The position numbers were made by a program, and so were the translations under genes. From the NCBI GenBank assembly GCA_964447285.1, contig CAYURO010000017.1, positions 1-64,000 of the forward strand: a stretch of DNA of 64,000 nt. The letters are read 5' to 3'. Each line of letters opens with the position of its first letter. Positions within the stretch are counted from its first letter, which is position 1. This stretch comes from CAJBNH01 sp964447285 (GTDB lineage: Bacteria; Myxococcota_A; UBA9042). The notes below the pieces were generated by a model. The model saw only the letters and a program-made list of their open reading frames with translations, made no database searches and was not told where the DNA came from. Of the stretch, positions 35,515 through 44,348 are shown piece by piece.

Positions 35515-36024
35515 CTACTCGGCCTTCAGGATCGCATCGGTGACCTCGGAGCACTGCTTGCCATCCGGCAGCGTTCCCACGGTGGTCACGGCCTCGCAGT
35601 CGGCGGGCGACAGGAAACCGTTCAGCGAAACCTTGCCAATCGTCTCTTGCAACAGGCAACGCGCGGCAGGCTCAAGCGTCTGCTGCGACGTCTGCTTCAG
35701 CTCGGCCAGCGACTGGGCCTTGGCCTGCGCGTTCAGGACCGTGTCGTTCTGAATCGCCTGCTTTCCGAGTTGGTACTTGGCGATCACGATGCCGATCTGC
35801 GGCGTGATGGTGGCACAGGTCGACTCGACGAAGCTCTTGGTCTCGGTGCGGTTGGTCAGGTTGGCGCAACAGTTCAGCATGCGCGACGTGTTGGGCAGGT
35901 CGGCTTCCTTCAGCGGCGCAGCGGTGCCCTGCAGCGTCTGCTCGGCGCTGGCGACCAACGCCTCACAACCGGCAAAGAGGGAGACGGTCAGCACCACCAG
36001 GGACAGGGACAGCGCAACGCGCAT
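35515..36024 (-). CDS. Hypothetical helical lipoprotein
   Basis: A 169-residue lipoprotein: MRVALSLSLVVLTVSLFAGC with lipid-acceptor C20. The mature part is helical with six further cysteines (CCANL, TCAT, RCLL, DCEA, QCSE), which could pair in the periplasm. No family recognised. ATG 36024 follows GGAGG by 6 bases; the frame is open to 36120 without a better start. It is divergent from nfuA, 234 bases away. Confidence 0.7.
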   Translation of the reverse strand: MRVALSLSLVVLTVSLFAGCEALVASAEQTLQGTAAPLKEADLPNTSRMLNCCANLTNRTETKSFVESTCATITPQIGIVIAKYQLGKQAIQNDTVLNAQAKAQSLAELKQTSQQTLEPAARCLLQETIGKVSLNGFLSPADCEAVTTVGTLPDGKQCSEVTDAILKAE

Positions 36025-36181
36025 CGTGACCTCCAAGAGATCCGACCGGGGAAATGGAAAAGGGCCGGGCAGGCGCAAGGTACGCACCACGGGGCCGGGG
36101 CGCAAGTGCGGGGTCGCCAAAGCACCGTCGAAGAATCCCTCCGGCCCACGGGGGGTTGGCTACATCTGAAGCAAGGCGTCG

Positions 36182-36209
36182 TTGACACGGCGAGGCTGCG
36201 ACCTAGGAT
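36182..36209 (+). promoter_or_regulatory. Sigma-70 promoter for nfuA
   Basis: A perfect TTGACA at 36182-36187 and TAGGAT at 36204-36209 with a 16-base spacer. Transcription would start near 36216, leaving a leader of about 43 bases before the nfuA ATG, with GGAG in the expected place. Confidence 0.6.
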
Positions 36210-36258
36210 GCAGCGACCGTCGGCGCCCGACGCCAGCAGGGAAAACCACAGGAGCGAC

Positions 36259-36828
36259 ATGCAAGTCACCAGCAAGGCCGTACAGAAAGTCCGCGAATTG
36301 GGAGAGAAGCAGCAACCGGAGGGCTTCGGCCTGCGCGTCATCGTCGAGTTGGGCGGTGCGGAAGGCTTCTACTACGACCTCGACTTCGAGACTGCCGCCA
36401 AACCGGATGACGAGATCTTCGATGTGGACGGCCTGAAGGTGTACGTCGACAAGGCCAGCTGGGACCGTTTTGGTGGCGGCACCATCGACTATGTCGAAAG
36501 CCCTGAATTCTCTGGTTTTCACTTCGACAATCCCAACAAGCCGACCGGCCCGGCGGAAGACTCGCCCTTGGCTGCGCGCGTGCAGTGGGTCCTCGACACC
36601 GAGATCAACCCCGGCGTCTCCGGACACGGCGGTCAGGTGCAGCTGGTCGACATTCAGGACGGCAACGTGATGGTCCGCTTCGGCGGCGGCTGCCACGGCT
36701 GCTCGGCGTCCAGCGCTACGCTAAAATTCGGGGTCGAACAGCGGCTGAAGGACAAGTTCCCCGAGATCCGCGAGGTCATCGATGTGACCGATCACGCGAC
36801 CGGCGAGAATCCGTACTACCAGCACTGA
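36259..36828 (+). CDS. nfuA: NfuA-type iron-sulfur carrier protein
   Basis: A 189-residue protein (E. coli NfuA 191 aa) with a degenerate A-type (IscA-like) domain, residues 1-95, lacking the usual cysteines, and a C-terminal NifU domain (about 105-185) with the cluster-binding CHGC at C145 and C148. As a dimer it should carry a [4Fe-4S] cluster and deliver it to apo-enzymes. ATG 36259 is preceded by GGAG. The gene stands alone with its own promoter and converges on the RND gene with 6 bases between. The iron-sulfur hydroxylase and other cluster proteins in the window are possible clients, but that is inference. Confidence 0.92.
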   Translation: MQVTSKAVQKVRELGEKQQPEGFGLRVIVELGGAEGFYYDLDFETAAKPDDEIFDVDGLKVYVDKASWDRFGGGTIDYVESPEFSGFHFDNPNKPTGPAEDSPLAARVQWVLDTEINPGVSGHGGQVQLVDIQDGNVMVRFGGGCHGCSASSATLKFGVEQRLKDKFPEIREVIDVTDHATGENPYYQH

Positions 36829-36834
36829 TTCCGA

Positions 36835-39483
36835 CTACTTGGGCGGTTCGGCTGCGTGCTCCTTGAGCTTCGGCGGCCACAACACCAGCACCGCCCCTGC
36901 CAGCACCGCCGACACCAGCACCACCACCGGCAAGCCCAGAATCGCCCACCACGCGATGCCCTGCAGGCCCGGGTTCGGCTGGAACAGCAGCGCCGCGAAG
37001 CCCACCATCGTCGTCAGCAGCGCGCCCCAAGCAGCGCCACCGACCTGTTGAAGAATGGCGCGTAGATCCGCCTTCTTCCCCTCCTCCCAGAACCTGTGGA
37101 GGATGTGCGTCGTCCCGTCGATCCCGATGCCCAGCACACCGGGCAAGGCCGTCACCGAGAACAGGTTCAGCGTCAGCCCCATCGCACGCGCCGCCCCCAA
37201 GTACATGACGAACGCGACCGTCAGCGGAATGAACGCGTACAACGTCAAGCGCCAGTTGCGGAAGTGCCACAGGACCACCAGCAGCGTGGCGATGGCGGCC
37301 AGCAGCACGGCGATCGGGCCCTCCCTGCGCACGATGCGGTCGGCCTCGGCAAGGATAAAGAACGACCCGGTGGACGAGTACTGCCGCACCTCGTCCATCT
37401 GCACCAAGCCCGTCCCATGGATACCCGCCTCAACGGCCGCGACGCCCGGCTTGCTCTTGTCGTAGTGGCGCACGGAGAAGGTGCCGACCTGGTCGATCAC
37501 CTGCTGCACCGAGCTGGCTTCGGCCAGGTTGCCGTTGGCGTACATCAGCACGAACCGCCCCAACTGGTTCTTCTTGTCCAGAAACCGGTTCTTGACGAAG
37601 TCCGGCAGGTCCTCTGCGTGAAACAGCTGCGGCGACAGGAAGGTCAGGGCGCGCTCGGCCTCCTTGCGGTCATCGCCCTCCAGCGAGTCCATCTTGGCGT
37701 TCAGCCGGTCGCGGATCCGCTTCACGATGGCGACCTTCTCGTCCTGCCCGGCCGGCACGAAGGTGTGGATCGACACGAAGTGTCGGATGCGCGTCAGCTT
37801 GTCGTGGTTCTTCTCGAGTTGGTCGTGAATGGCACGGGCGTCGTCCACCGAGTCTGTCACGACGAGGACGGGCGAGTCCGACCGGGCCTCTGCCTCAGAA
37901 CGGAACCGGTAGCTAAGCTTGGCCTTCGCCAGCGCGTTGGTGTTGTCTTGGGCGGCCGGCGGCGTGCGCAGCTTGCGCAGGTTCGTCTCGAAGGAGATGT
38001 CGGTCGCCGCCCACGCGGACAGAACGAACAGCACCGTTCCCACGAAAATGGTGACGCGCGCGACCGTGCGATTGGCGAACCAGCCCAGCCAGCGCAAACC
38101 CTCTGCCTGCGCGGCGGATACCGTGCGGTCGGGCCAGAAGCGGTCCAGCGCCATGATCATCGGCGGGAACAGCATCAGGGTCGCAACCAGCGCGATTTCC
38201 ACGCCCACGCCGGCCAATAGGCCGAATTGCGAGAAGCCGCGGAAGTCCAGCACCACGAGCGCAAAGAACGCCACCGACGTGGTCAACGCCGCCTGATTCA
38301 GCGCGCGGAACAGCGACGCGGTCATCACGGCCGAGCTTTCTTTGGGACTCGCCCCCGTCGCCCGCTCCTCTTGATAGCGGCTGAGCGCATACATGTTGAA
38401 GTCGTTACCCATCCCGAACAGCAGGGCGAAAATGAACGCCGTGATCATGTTCAGGTAGCCAATCGCCACGCGCGCAAACGCGAGGGTCAACGCCGTTGTG
38501 GCCAGCAGGGGCAGAGACATGAGGATCAGCGCGCGGAAGCGGCGGAAGTGCAGCACCTGAATCAGCCCGACGACAAACAGGGCGATCAGGGATGTCAGTG
38601 CCAGGCTGTTCTTGATCTCTGAGATCTCTGCCGTCATCTCGGCGTAGTCGCCCGTCATGTCGATCGTCATGGCCGGGTGATAGCTGGCGGGCCTCAGCTC
38701 GGCCAGCAACCCGTTGACCTTGCCGACGAACTTCGCGCTCTCGTCCAGTTGCGACGGCGAGACCGTCGGAAACAGCTTGATGCCCAGCACGGTGCCGTCG
38801 GGGCTCTCATTCCACTCCCGAATGTCGTCGGCGCGGAATCGCTGGCGCAGGTCTTCGTCGGTGGGCACGCGAAGCTTGCCTGGCTTGGCGGGGGCCGTTG
38901 CATCACCCGAATCCGCACTCGCCGTGCCACCCGGAGTCGCTGCGACCGCGGTGGGTGTAGGCGTGGCAGGGACGGCGGCTGGCTCGTCCTCGTCGAGTCC
39001 CGCCATCAAGTCGTCGCCCACCAACCCCTTCTCAGTCGCGCGCTTGATGGCGTCGCGGGCCTGCTGATCGATGTCCTCCAACTCCTTGATCGACAGGAAC
39101 AATGCGGCGTTGCGGCGGAAGAAGTCGATGTCGCGACGGCACTGGACGGCTGCCACTTCAGGCCATTGGGCGGCGCGGTCACAAAATGCCGAGGCCAGCG
39201 CACGGTTCTTTTCCCGGTCAGGGCTGCCGAACACCACGGTCAGCTGGCTGGACGACTTCAGCGTCTCGCGGGCCTCCTTTGCGGCCTGGACGACGGCGGT
39301 ATTCTCCGGAAACAAATCTTCGATGTTCGAGCGAATTCGGATACCGGACCCGAACCAGCCAGCCAGCGCGATGAGGGGGACCGCGACGGCCAGAAACGCA
39401 ACCGGACGAGAGGCTGCCCAGTGCGAGTAGCGGTAGATGAGGCGCTCGGACCGGTGCTCGAACGTTGCGGGAGTATCCGACAT
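36835..39483 (-). CDS. MMPL/HAE3-type RND exporter
   Basis: An 882-residue inner membrane protein of the RND superfamily (MMPL/HAE3 type). Membrane segment 1 (about 28-46) leads into a large periplasmic loop carrying SNIEDLFPENTAVV; a bundle of about five segments follows at about 290-470, then the second half repeats this plan (TM at about 490-510, loop, TMs at about 725-870). A low-complexity Pro/Ala/Thr insert (about 165-200) sits in loop 1. Conserved phrases are ALLFGMGNDFNMYALSRYQEE and GVLGIGIDGTTHILHRFWEEG, where charged residues in TM4 and TM10 usually carry protons. Such proteins export lipids or hopanoids. No partner fusion protein lies nearby. Confidence 0.88.
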   Translation of the reverse strand: MSDTPATFEHRSERLIYRYSHWAASRPVAFLAVAVPLIALAGWFGSGIRIRSNIEDLFPENTAVVQAAKEARETLKSSSQLTVVFGSPDREKNRALASAFCDRAAQWPEVAAVQCRRDIDFFRRNAALFLSIKELEDIDQQARDAIKRATEKGLVGDDLMAGLDEDEPAAVPATPTPTAVAATPGGTASADSGDATAPAKPGKLRVPTDEDLRQRFRADDIREWNESPDGTVLGIKLFPTVSPSQLDESAKFVGKVNGLLAELRPASYHPAMTIDMTGDYAEMTAEISEIKNSLALTSLIALFVVGLIQVLHFRRFRALILMSLPLLATTALTLAFARVAIGYLNMITAFIFALLFGMGNDFNMYALSRYQEERATGASPKESSAVMTASLFRALNQAALTTSVAFFALVVLDFRGFSQFGLLAGVGVEIALVATLMLFPPMIMALDRFWPDRTVSAAQAEGLRWLGWFANRTVARVTIFVGTVLFVLSAWAATDISFETNLRKLRTPPAAQDNTNALAKAKLSYRFRSEAEARSDSPVLVVTDSVDDARAIHDQLEKNHDKLTRIRHFVSIHTFVPAGQDEKVAIVKRIRDRLNAKMDSLEGDDRKEAERALTFLSPQLFHAEDLPDFVKNRFLDKKNQLGRFVLMYANGNLAEASSVQQVIDQVGTFSVRHYDKSKPGVAAVEAGIHGTGLVQMDEVRQYSSTGSFFILAEADRIVRREGPIAVLLAAIATLLVVLWHFRNWRLTLYAFIPLTVAFVMYLGAARAMGLTLNLFSVTALPGVLGIGIDGTTHILHRFWEEGKKADLRAILQQVGGAAWGALLTTMVGFAALLFQPNPGLQGIAWWAILGLPVVVLVSAVLAGAVLVLWPPKLKEHAAEPPK

Positions 39484-39825
39484 CTTTCAACCTGATACGC
39501 GACGAAGGGCGCGGGTGACCGCGTGTAACGCCGACCAGCAAAAGGCCATTCACCCTGAGCTTGCGGCGCGGGAAGCATGCGGCAACCGACCCAGCGGTCA
39601 ATACGCGGCGATGGCGGCTGAACCGCGTCGGGGACCGGAGCACGCTTAGTCCAATGCGCCGAGAGTGGACGATGCGTACTCCACTTCGGCCATTGCGGGG
39701 CCTGCGAGTTCGCCATTTCTTGCATGGTGTTCCATCGTAGGCGACGCTGGCACGGATCGTGCGGAGGGCCCATTGGGCTCGACCTGCCCCCTACGCCGGC
39801 TTTCCTCCTCACCGAACTTCCCAAG
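39484..39825. other. Intergenic region before the glycan cluster
   Basis: About 340 bases between the divergent RND exporter and the deacetylase gene. It presumably contains the promoter of the glycan cluster. No clear hexamers, palindrome, RNA gene or protein-like frame was seen. Confidence 0.4.
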
Positions 39826-40584
39826 ATGACCACACCTCACCCCCGCATCGCACTCGTGACCCTGCACGACGTCACGCCTGCCCATGGCGACCGCATCTTC
39901 ATGGCGATCGACCACTTGCGCGGCCTTGGGGTGCAAGCGTTGAACCTGCTGGTGGTGCCGGACTTCCACCATCAAGGGCACTTGGCGCAGGACGCGGAGT
40001 TTTGTCGGCGGCTGCTGAAGGTGCTGGGACCTCGCGATGAGGTCGCGCTGCACGGTTTCTGGCATCTGGCGGACCAGGCGCCGCGGTCGGCGGGCAAGAA
40101 GGCGGTGGCGTCGATCATGACCGCAGGCGAGGGCGAGTTTCAGGACCTGTCCTACGAGCACGCGCGCACTCGCATCGAGGACGGGCTGGAGGTGCTGCAG
40201 GACGCGCTGGGTATGCGGCCGCGCGGCTTCGTTGCACCTGCGTGGCTGGACAATGCGGAGACGGCGCGGGCGGTTCGCGATGCCGGTCTGGACTGGTGCG
40301 AGGACCATCTTCGCGTGCACGACCTTGCCAGAGACCGCGCGATCTTTGCCCCCGTGCTCAGCCTGGCGTCGCGCTCGTTCGGCCGACGCTGGGGCTCGGT
40401 GGCGTTTGCCGAGATCGCCAGCCGCACCCTGACAGCCGGCCGCGTGGTCCGTCTGGCGGCCCATCCCAACGACTATCTGTACGGCCGCTTGGTCGACACG
40501 CTTGGCCGCGTCGTCGAGCGCTGGCTGACCACCCACACCGCCCTGTCCTATCGCGAGGCCCTTGCATGCATATCGGAATCCTGA
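39826..40584 (+). CDS. DUF2334-type polysaccharide deacetylase family protein
   Basis: A 252-residue protein of the NodB-like/DUF2334 group. Metal-site motifs are VTLHDVTP near 10-17 (first Asp) and VALHGFWHLAD near 76 (two His); FVAPAWLDN and RLAAHPND complete the pocket. Members deacetylate glycans or act on related sugars in the envelope, but this one lacks a signal peptide, so it may act in the cytoplasm or be non-enzymatic. It is the first gene of a long same-strand run of glycan genes and overlaps the next glycosyltransferase by 19 bases. Confidence 0.75.
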   Translation: MTTPHPRIALVTLHDVTPAHGDRIFMAIDHLRGLGVQALNLLVVPDFHHQGHLAQDAEFCRRLLKVLGPRDEVALHGFWHLADQAPRSAGKKAVASIMTAGEGEFQDLSYEHARTRIEDGLEVLQDALGMRPRGFVAPAWLDNAETARAVRDAGLDWCEDHLRVHDLARDRAIFAPVLSLASRSFGRRWGSVAFAEIASRTLTAGRVVRLAAHPNDYLYGRLVDTLGRVVERWLTTHTALSYREALACISES

Positions 40585-41978
40585 CCGACTACCCAGTCGT
40601 CACTTTCGCCAACGGGCCGTCGCTCGCCACCCAGGCGCTGAAGCGAAATCTCGAGGGTCGCGGCCATCAGGTCGCACTGGTCGGCCCTCGCCCGGGGCCC
40701 GACGAGCCGCTGGCTCATCCCGGCGCCGTGCTGCTGAATGCCGTGTCGTTCCGCGCCCATGCCGGTGTCCGCATCCCGTTTCCGTGGCCAAAGTCCGGGT
40801 TTGCCCACCCGGGGTTTGACGTCGTGCACTCGCACGCCAACAGCCTGCTGATGCACTGGGCGCCGATGATGCGCGAGGAGCACAACATCCCGTGCGTCTC
40901 GACCAACACCATCTACCTGCCCGCCTTTGCCCAGCATCTGCTGCCCAATCAGCTGTACTCGATCGAGGCGCTGCGCAACTTCTGGTCGGGGCTGTCGTGG
41001 ACCGTCGAGCGGTCGTTCGCGTCGGTCTACAACGCGGGTGACGGCCTGATCGTGCAGTGCCAGACGCTGGCCGACTACTGGAAGAAGAAGGGGCTGGAGG
41101 TGCCGCTGCACGTGATCCCGCGGCCGATCGACGTGAAGATCTTCGATCAACCGCTGGGTCCCGACCCGTTCCGCCCCGACTTCGAGCGCGGTGGGCGGGT
41201 GATCGTCGTGTGTCGCCACGCGCGGGAGAAGGACCTGGACAAGTTGCTGTTGATCTTCAAGAAATACGTGCTGCCTGCCGTTCCCCACGCCTCGCTGACG
41301 ATGGTGGGCGACGGGCAAGAGCACCGGGTGCTGAAGGAGCAGGCCCAGACGCTTGGGATCGGAGAGCGCTGCGACTTCCCCGGCGAGAAGCCCCACCGCG
41401 ACCTGCGCACGTGGTACGGCTGGGCGGACCTGTTCTCCTATGCATCGATGAGCGAGACGTACGGCCAAGTCATCAGCGAGGCGCTGTGGTGCGGCGTGCC
41501 TGTCGCCGCGGGCGACGACGGGATGGGCGTGGCCTTCCAGGTCAGGAGCGGCGAGGACGGCGTCTTGGTACCCAATGACTCGAAGTTGCTGGAGAACCTG
41601 GGCGAGGCGACGGTCCGGCTGCTGAAAGACCACGACATGCGTCGCACGATGGGGCGGCGGGCAGCTGAGCGCGCGCGCACGCGCGTGGCCCCGGAGGTGG
41701 TGTATGCGGCCTACGAGCACGCCTATGCCGTCGCGAGGGACCACCTGCGGGACAACCCGGTGCGCCGCAAGCCCGGCAGCGCGGCGGCGAAGTGGCACCG
41801 TGCGTGGAATCACGTGATCCCCTGGACGCTCCAACATTCAGCACTGGTCACCGTAGGCGCGACACGCGGTACCGGTGGCTACACGATGCCCAAGGTGAAG
41901 ATCGACGCCCTGCCCGAGCCGACACCGGAACCTGTTGCCACGCCCGTGGCCGAGCCGAAGTCGGCCAAGGCGGAGTGA
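40566..41978 (+). CDS. GT4 family glycosyltransferase
   Basis: A 470-residue GT-B fold transferase. N-terminal half: MHIGILTDYPVVTFANGPS and DVVHSHANSLL. C-terminal half: VVCRHAREKDLDKLL, SLTMVGDGQEH and the family ESYGQ-like FSYASMSETYGQVISEALWCGVPV with the GT4 acid pair (E...E). A Pro/Ala-rich tail follows from about 440. GT4 enzymes use nucleotide sugars with retention. The ATG lies inside the end of the deacetylase gene; 4 bases separate its stop from the next gene. Confidence 0.85.
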   Translation: MHIGILTDYPVVTFANGPSLATQALKRNLEGRGHQVALVGPRPGPDEPLAHPGAVLLNAVSFRAHAGVRIPFPWPKSGFAHPGFDVVHSHANSLLMHWAPMMREEHNIPCVSTNTIYLPAFAQHLLPNQLYSIEALRNFWSGLSWTVERSFASVYNAGDGLIVQCQTLADYWKKKGLEVPLHVIPRPIDVKIFDQPLGPDPFRPDFERGGRVIVVCRHAREKDLDKLLLIFKKYVLPAVPHASLTMVGDGQEHRVLKEQAQTLGIGERCDFPGEKPHRDLRTWYGWADLFSYASMSETYGQVISEALWCGVPVAAGDDGMGVAFQVRSGEDGVLVPNDSKLLENLGEATVRLLKDHDMRRTMGRRAAERARTRVAPEVVYAAYEHAYAVARDHLRDNPVRRKPGSAAAKWHRAWNHVIPWTLQHSALVTVGATRGTGGYTMPKVKIDALPEPTPEPVATPVAEPKSAKAE

Positions 41979-41982
41979 CGCG

Positions 41983-43002
41983 ATGCCCTCGCTGGACCCG
42001 ACCGCCCGTCCGCACGCCCATGTGACCACGGCACAAGAGCGTCAGGTGCCCCGCGTGGCGCGCTTTGTGTGGCTGGGACCGCGCTTCAATGCGCTGGGCT
42101 ACCTGTCGGTGCGGTCGGCGCTGGACCGCGGCGGGCTGGACGAGGTCGTGCTGCACGTCGACCGGCCCGAGCTCGAGCAAGACCCGCTGGTCGCGAACCT
42201 GATGCCGCGCAAGGGGTTTCGCCTGTCCGGTCTGGACGACGGCGGTGGCGCGGGGCTGGGCGAGCCGACGATTCGCGCGCTGAACGAGCTGGACAAGCTG
42301 CTGGACCGCCCGGCAAGTCGCTCGAACCTGTGGCGGCTGCGGATCCTGTGGCACCTGGGCGGGCTGTACCTGGACACCGACGCGATCGTGCTGCGCAACC
42401 TGCGCGAGCTGTGTGTTGACCCAGGGTTTGCCGGGGTAGAGCGGATCTGCCTGCCGGCGTCGCTGGACGGCAACCGCAGCCCCGTGGCTTGGGGGCGGGC
42501 CGGGCTGCTGCTGGCGGCGCGCGAGGCGATCAGCCGATTACCCAATGCAGGGGCGGCCTTTCGGCAGGTCGAGGATCTGTACGACCTGGCCTGCAACAAC
42601 GCGGTGATCGGCGCGCACCCGCGACACCCCGACATCGGGCGGCTGCTGCACGCGTCGGCCGTGATGCGCCGGGACAAGGCGTTGCGCCGCTATCAGCTGG
42701 GACCGCGGCTGTTGGAAGAGACGCTGGGCAACCGTTCCACGCCCCGCTTTGTCCTGCACGACCCTTGGGCGTTCTATCCACTGGGGCCTGAGATCTGTTG
42801 GGATTACCTGCGTGACGACCCCAAGAACCGACTGGGCGACCTGCCCGACCCGCGGGCCTATGTGGCGCACCTGTACGACTCGGTGCTGGCCCGCCGCTTG
42901 AAAGTGCCCCTGGATGCGCAGTACTTGCGTCGCAGCCGTGGCCGAACGATGTTCGCGCGGATGGTCGAGCCGTGGCTGGACGACCTGCTGGCGGCGCAGT
43001 GA
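41983..43002 (+). CDS. DXD-motif glycosyltransferase (TcdA/GT32-like)
   Basis: A 339-residue protein with the sugar-transferase pattern SNLWRLRILWHLGGLYLDTDAIVLRNL; D131-T-D133 is the metal/nucleotide-sugar DXD motif and the preceding helix with a conserved Arg is typical of the GT32/TcdA-TcdB catalytic group. The rest of the fold is less conserved, with HDPWAFYPL near 260. Predicted cytoplasmic. It sits in the glycan cluster between two GT4 enzymes, so it likely adds one sugar of a short glycan. Start at ATG 41983, 4 bases after the previous stop. Confidence 0.78.
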   Translation: MPSLDPTARPHAHVTTAQERQVPRVARFVWLGPRFNALGYLSVRSALDRGGLDEVVLHVDRPELEQDPLVANLMPRKGFRLSGLDDGGGAGLGEPTIRALNELDKLLDRPASRSNLWRLRILWHLGGLYLDTDAIVLRNLRELCVDPGFAGVERICLPASLDGNRSPVAWGRAGLLLAAREAISRLPNAGAAFRQVEDLYDLACNNAVIGAHPRHPDIGRLLHASAVMRRDKALRRYQLGPRLLEETLGNRSTPRFVLHDPWAFYPLGPEICWDYLRDDPKNRLGDLPDPRAYVAHLYDSVLARRLKVPLDAQYLRRSRGRTMFARMVEPWLDDLLAAQ

Positions 43003-43037
43003 CCCCCACGAACCCGCCTGCGCCGGAGCGCGGATTG

Positions 43038-44348
43038 ATGCACCAAGTCCTGTACATCACTCCCTATTTTCCTCCGCAGAGTCAGGTGGGGGCCCTGCGT
43101 CCGCTGAAATTCGTGCGCCACCTGCCTCAGCTGGGGTGGTTGCCGGTGGTGCTGACCGACCTGTGGCCGGGCGCTGCGGTGGACCCTGCCCTGCGCGACG
43201 CGGTGCCGCCCGAAGTGCCCGTGATTCATGCCTATAGCCGCCGCGCGGGTCCGGCTCTGCGCGAGCTGCAGACCCACGGTCCGCGCCCCAAGCGCACCCC
43301 GAACGGTCGTGACCGTCTGCAAGCCCGCGTACTGCAGCTGCTTCCCCATTGGCTGAACAACCCCGAGCTGATTCCGCTGGGCGAGCACGGCATCGACATC
43401 CCCCACGCCCTGAAGGCCGCCCGCCACGCGCTCGAGGACCACCCCGGCTGCGAGGCCATCCTGGTCAACGCCGACCCGTTTGCCGCGTGCCTGGTGGGCG
43501 CCCAGCTGAAGCACGAAACGGGGCTGCCGCTGGTGCTGGACCTGCGCGACCCGTGGGCGCCCTGCCGCCTGCGCCGTCCGCGCCGACCTGCGCCGATGCG
43601 ATGGCTGGAAGACAAGCTCGAGCGCTGGTGCGTCGAGACGGCGGACCACGTCATCCTGAACACACGCCACACGCTGGACGACTACCGCGCGCACTACGCC
43701 GACCTGCCGCCCGAGCACTTCTCGTTCCTGCGCAACCACTTCGATGCCCAGCTGTCGGGGTCGGGGCGCCACCCGGGGTTTGACCGCTTCACCCTGTTGC
43801 ATTTGGGTCGCTTCACGCGTTTCCGCACTGCCGACGGCGTATTGCAGATGCTGGCCGAGCTGCAGCGGCGCGGCATCGGTCCCGAGCACCTGCAGCTGGC
43901 GGTGACGGGCGACCCGGGCGAGGCCGCGTGGAAGGCGGCGCGGGCGCTGGGGGTCGATGACTACCTGCGCGTGGAAGGCCATGTTTCGTATCGGAAAGTC
44001 GGCGCGGTGATGGCGGCGGCCGACGTGCTGCTGATGCTGGCCGAGCCGGGCGCCGTGCAGCGGATTGCGTCGAAGTACTACGACTATCTGGGCAGCGAGC
44101 GGCCGGTGCTGGCCATCACGGACAACCCGGAAGCGGTTGAGATCATGGAGCAGTCTGGTGCCGGTCGGGCGCTGGGCTATGGGGACGTCGCGGCGCTGGC
44201 CGATGCCGTGCAGGCCGAGATGGCGCTGGGGCGGCAGCGCACGGTCGCGCGGCGGCCGATCGGCGTGACCAGCCGTGAGGCGACGGAACAGTTGGTCGCG
44301 ATTCTGGAAAGCGTGGTCCGCGCACCCGCAGCCGGGGGCACGGCATGA
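43038..44348 (+). CDS. GT4-like glycosyltransferase
   Basis: A 436-residue GT-B transferase. N-terminal phrase MHQVLYITPYFPPQSQVGALRPLKFVRHL and LDLRDPWAP, C-terminal LLHLGRFTRFR, LRVEGHVSYRKVGAVMAAADVLLML and KYYDYLGSERPVLAI match GT4/GT1-like sugar transferases. The ATG at 43038 has GGAG upstream; an in-frame GTG at 42999 overlapping the previous stop is an alternative that adds 13 residues. It overlaps the next gene by ATGA. Confidence 0.82.
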   Translation: MHQVLYITPYFPPQSQVGALRPLKFVRHLPQLGWLPVVLTDLWPGAAVDPALRDAVPPEVPVIHAYSRRAGPALRELQTHGPRPKRTPNGRDRLQARVLQLLPHWLNNPELIPLGEHGIDIPHALKAARHALEDHPGCEAILVNADPFAACLVGAQLKHETGLPLVLDLRDPWAPCRLRRPRRPAPMRWLEDKLERWCVETADHVILNTRHTLDDYRAHYADLPPEHFSFLRNHFDAQLSGSGRHPGFDRFTLLHLGRFTRFRTADGVLQMLAELQRRGIGPEHLQLAVTGDPGEAAWKAARALGVDDYLRVEGHVSYRKVGAVMAAADVLLMLAEPGAVQRIASKYYDYLGSERPVLAITDNPEAVEIMEQSGAGRALGYGDVAALADAVQAEMALGRQRTVARRPIGVTSREATEQLVAILESVVRAPAAGGTA

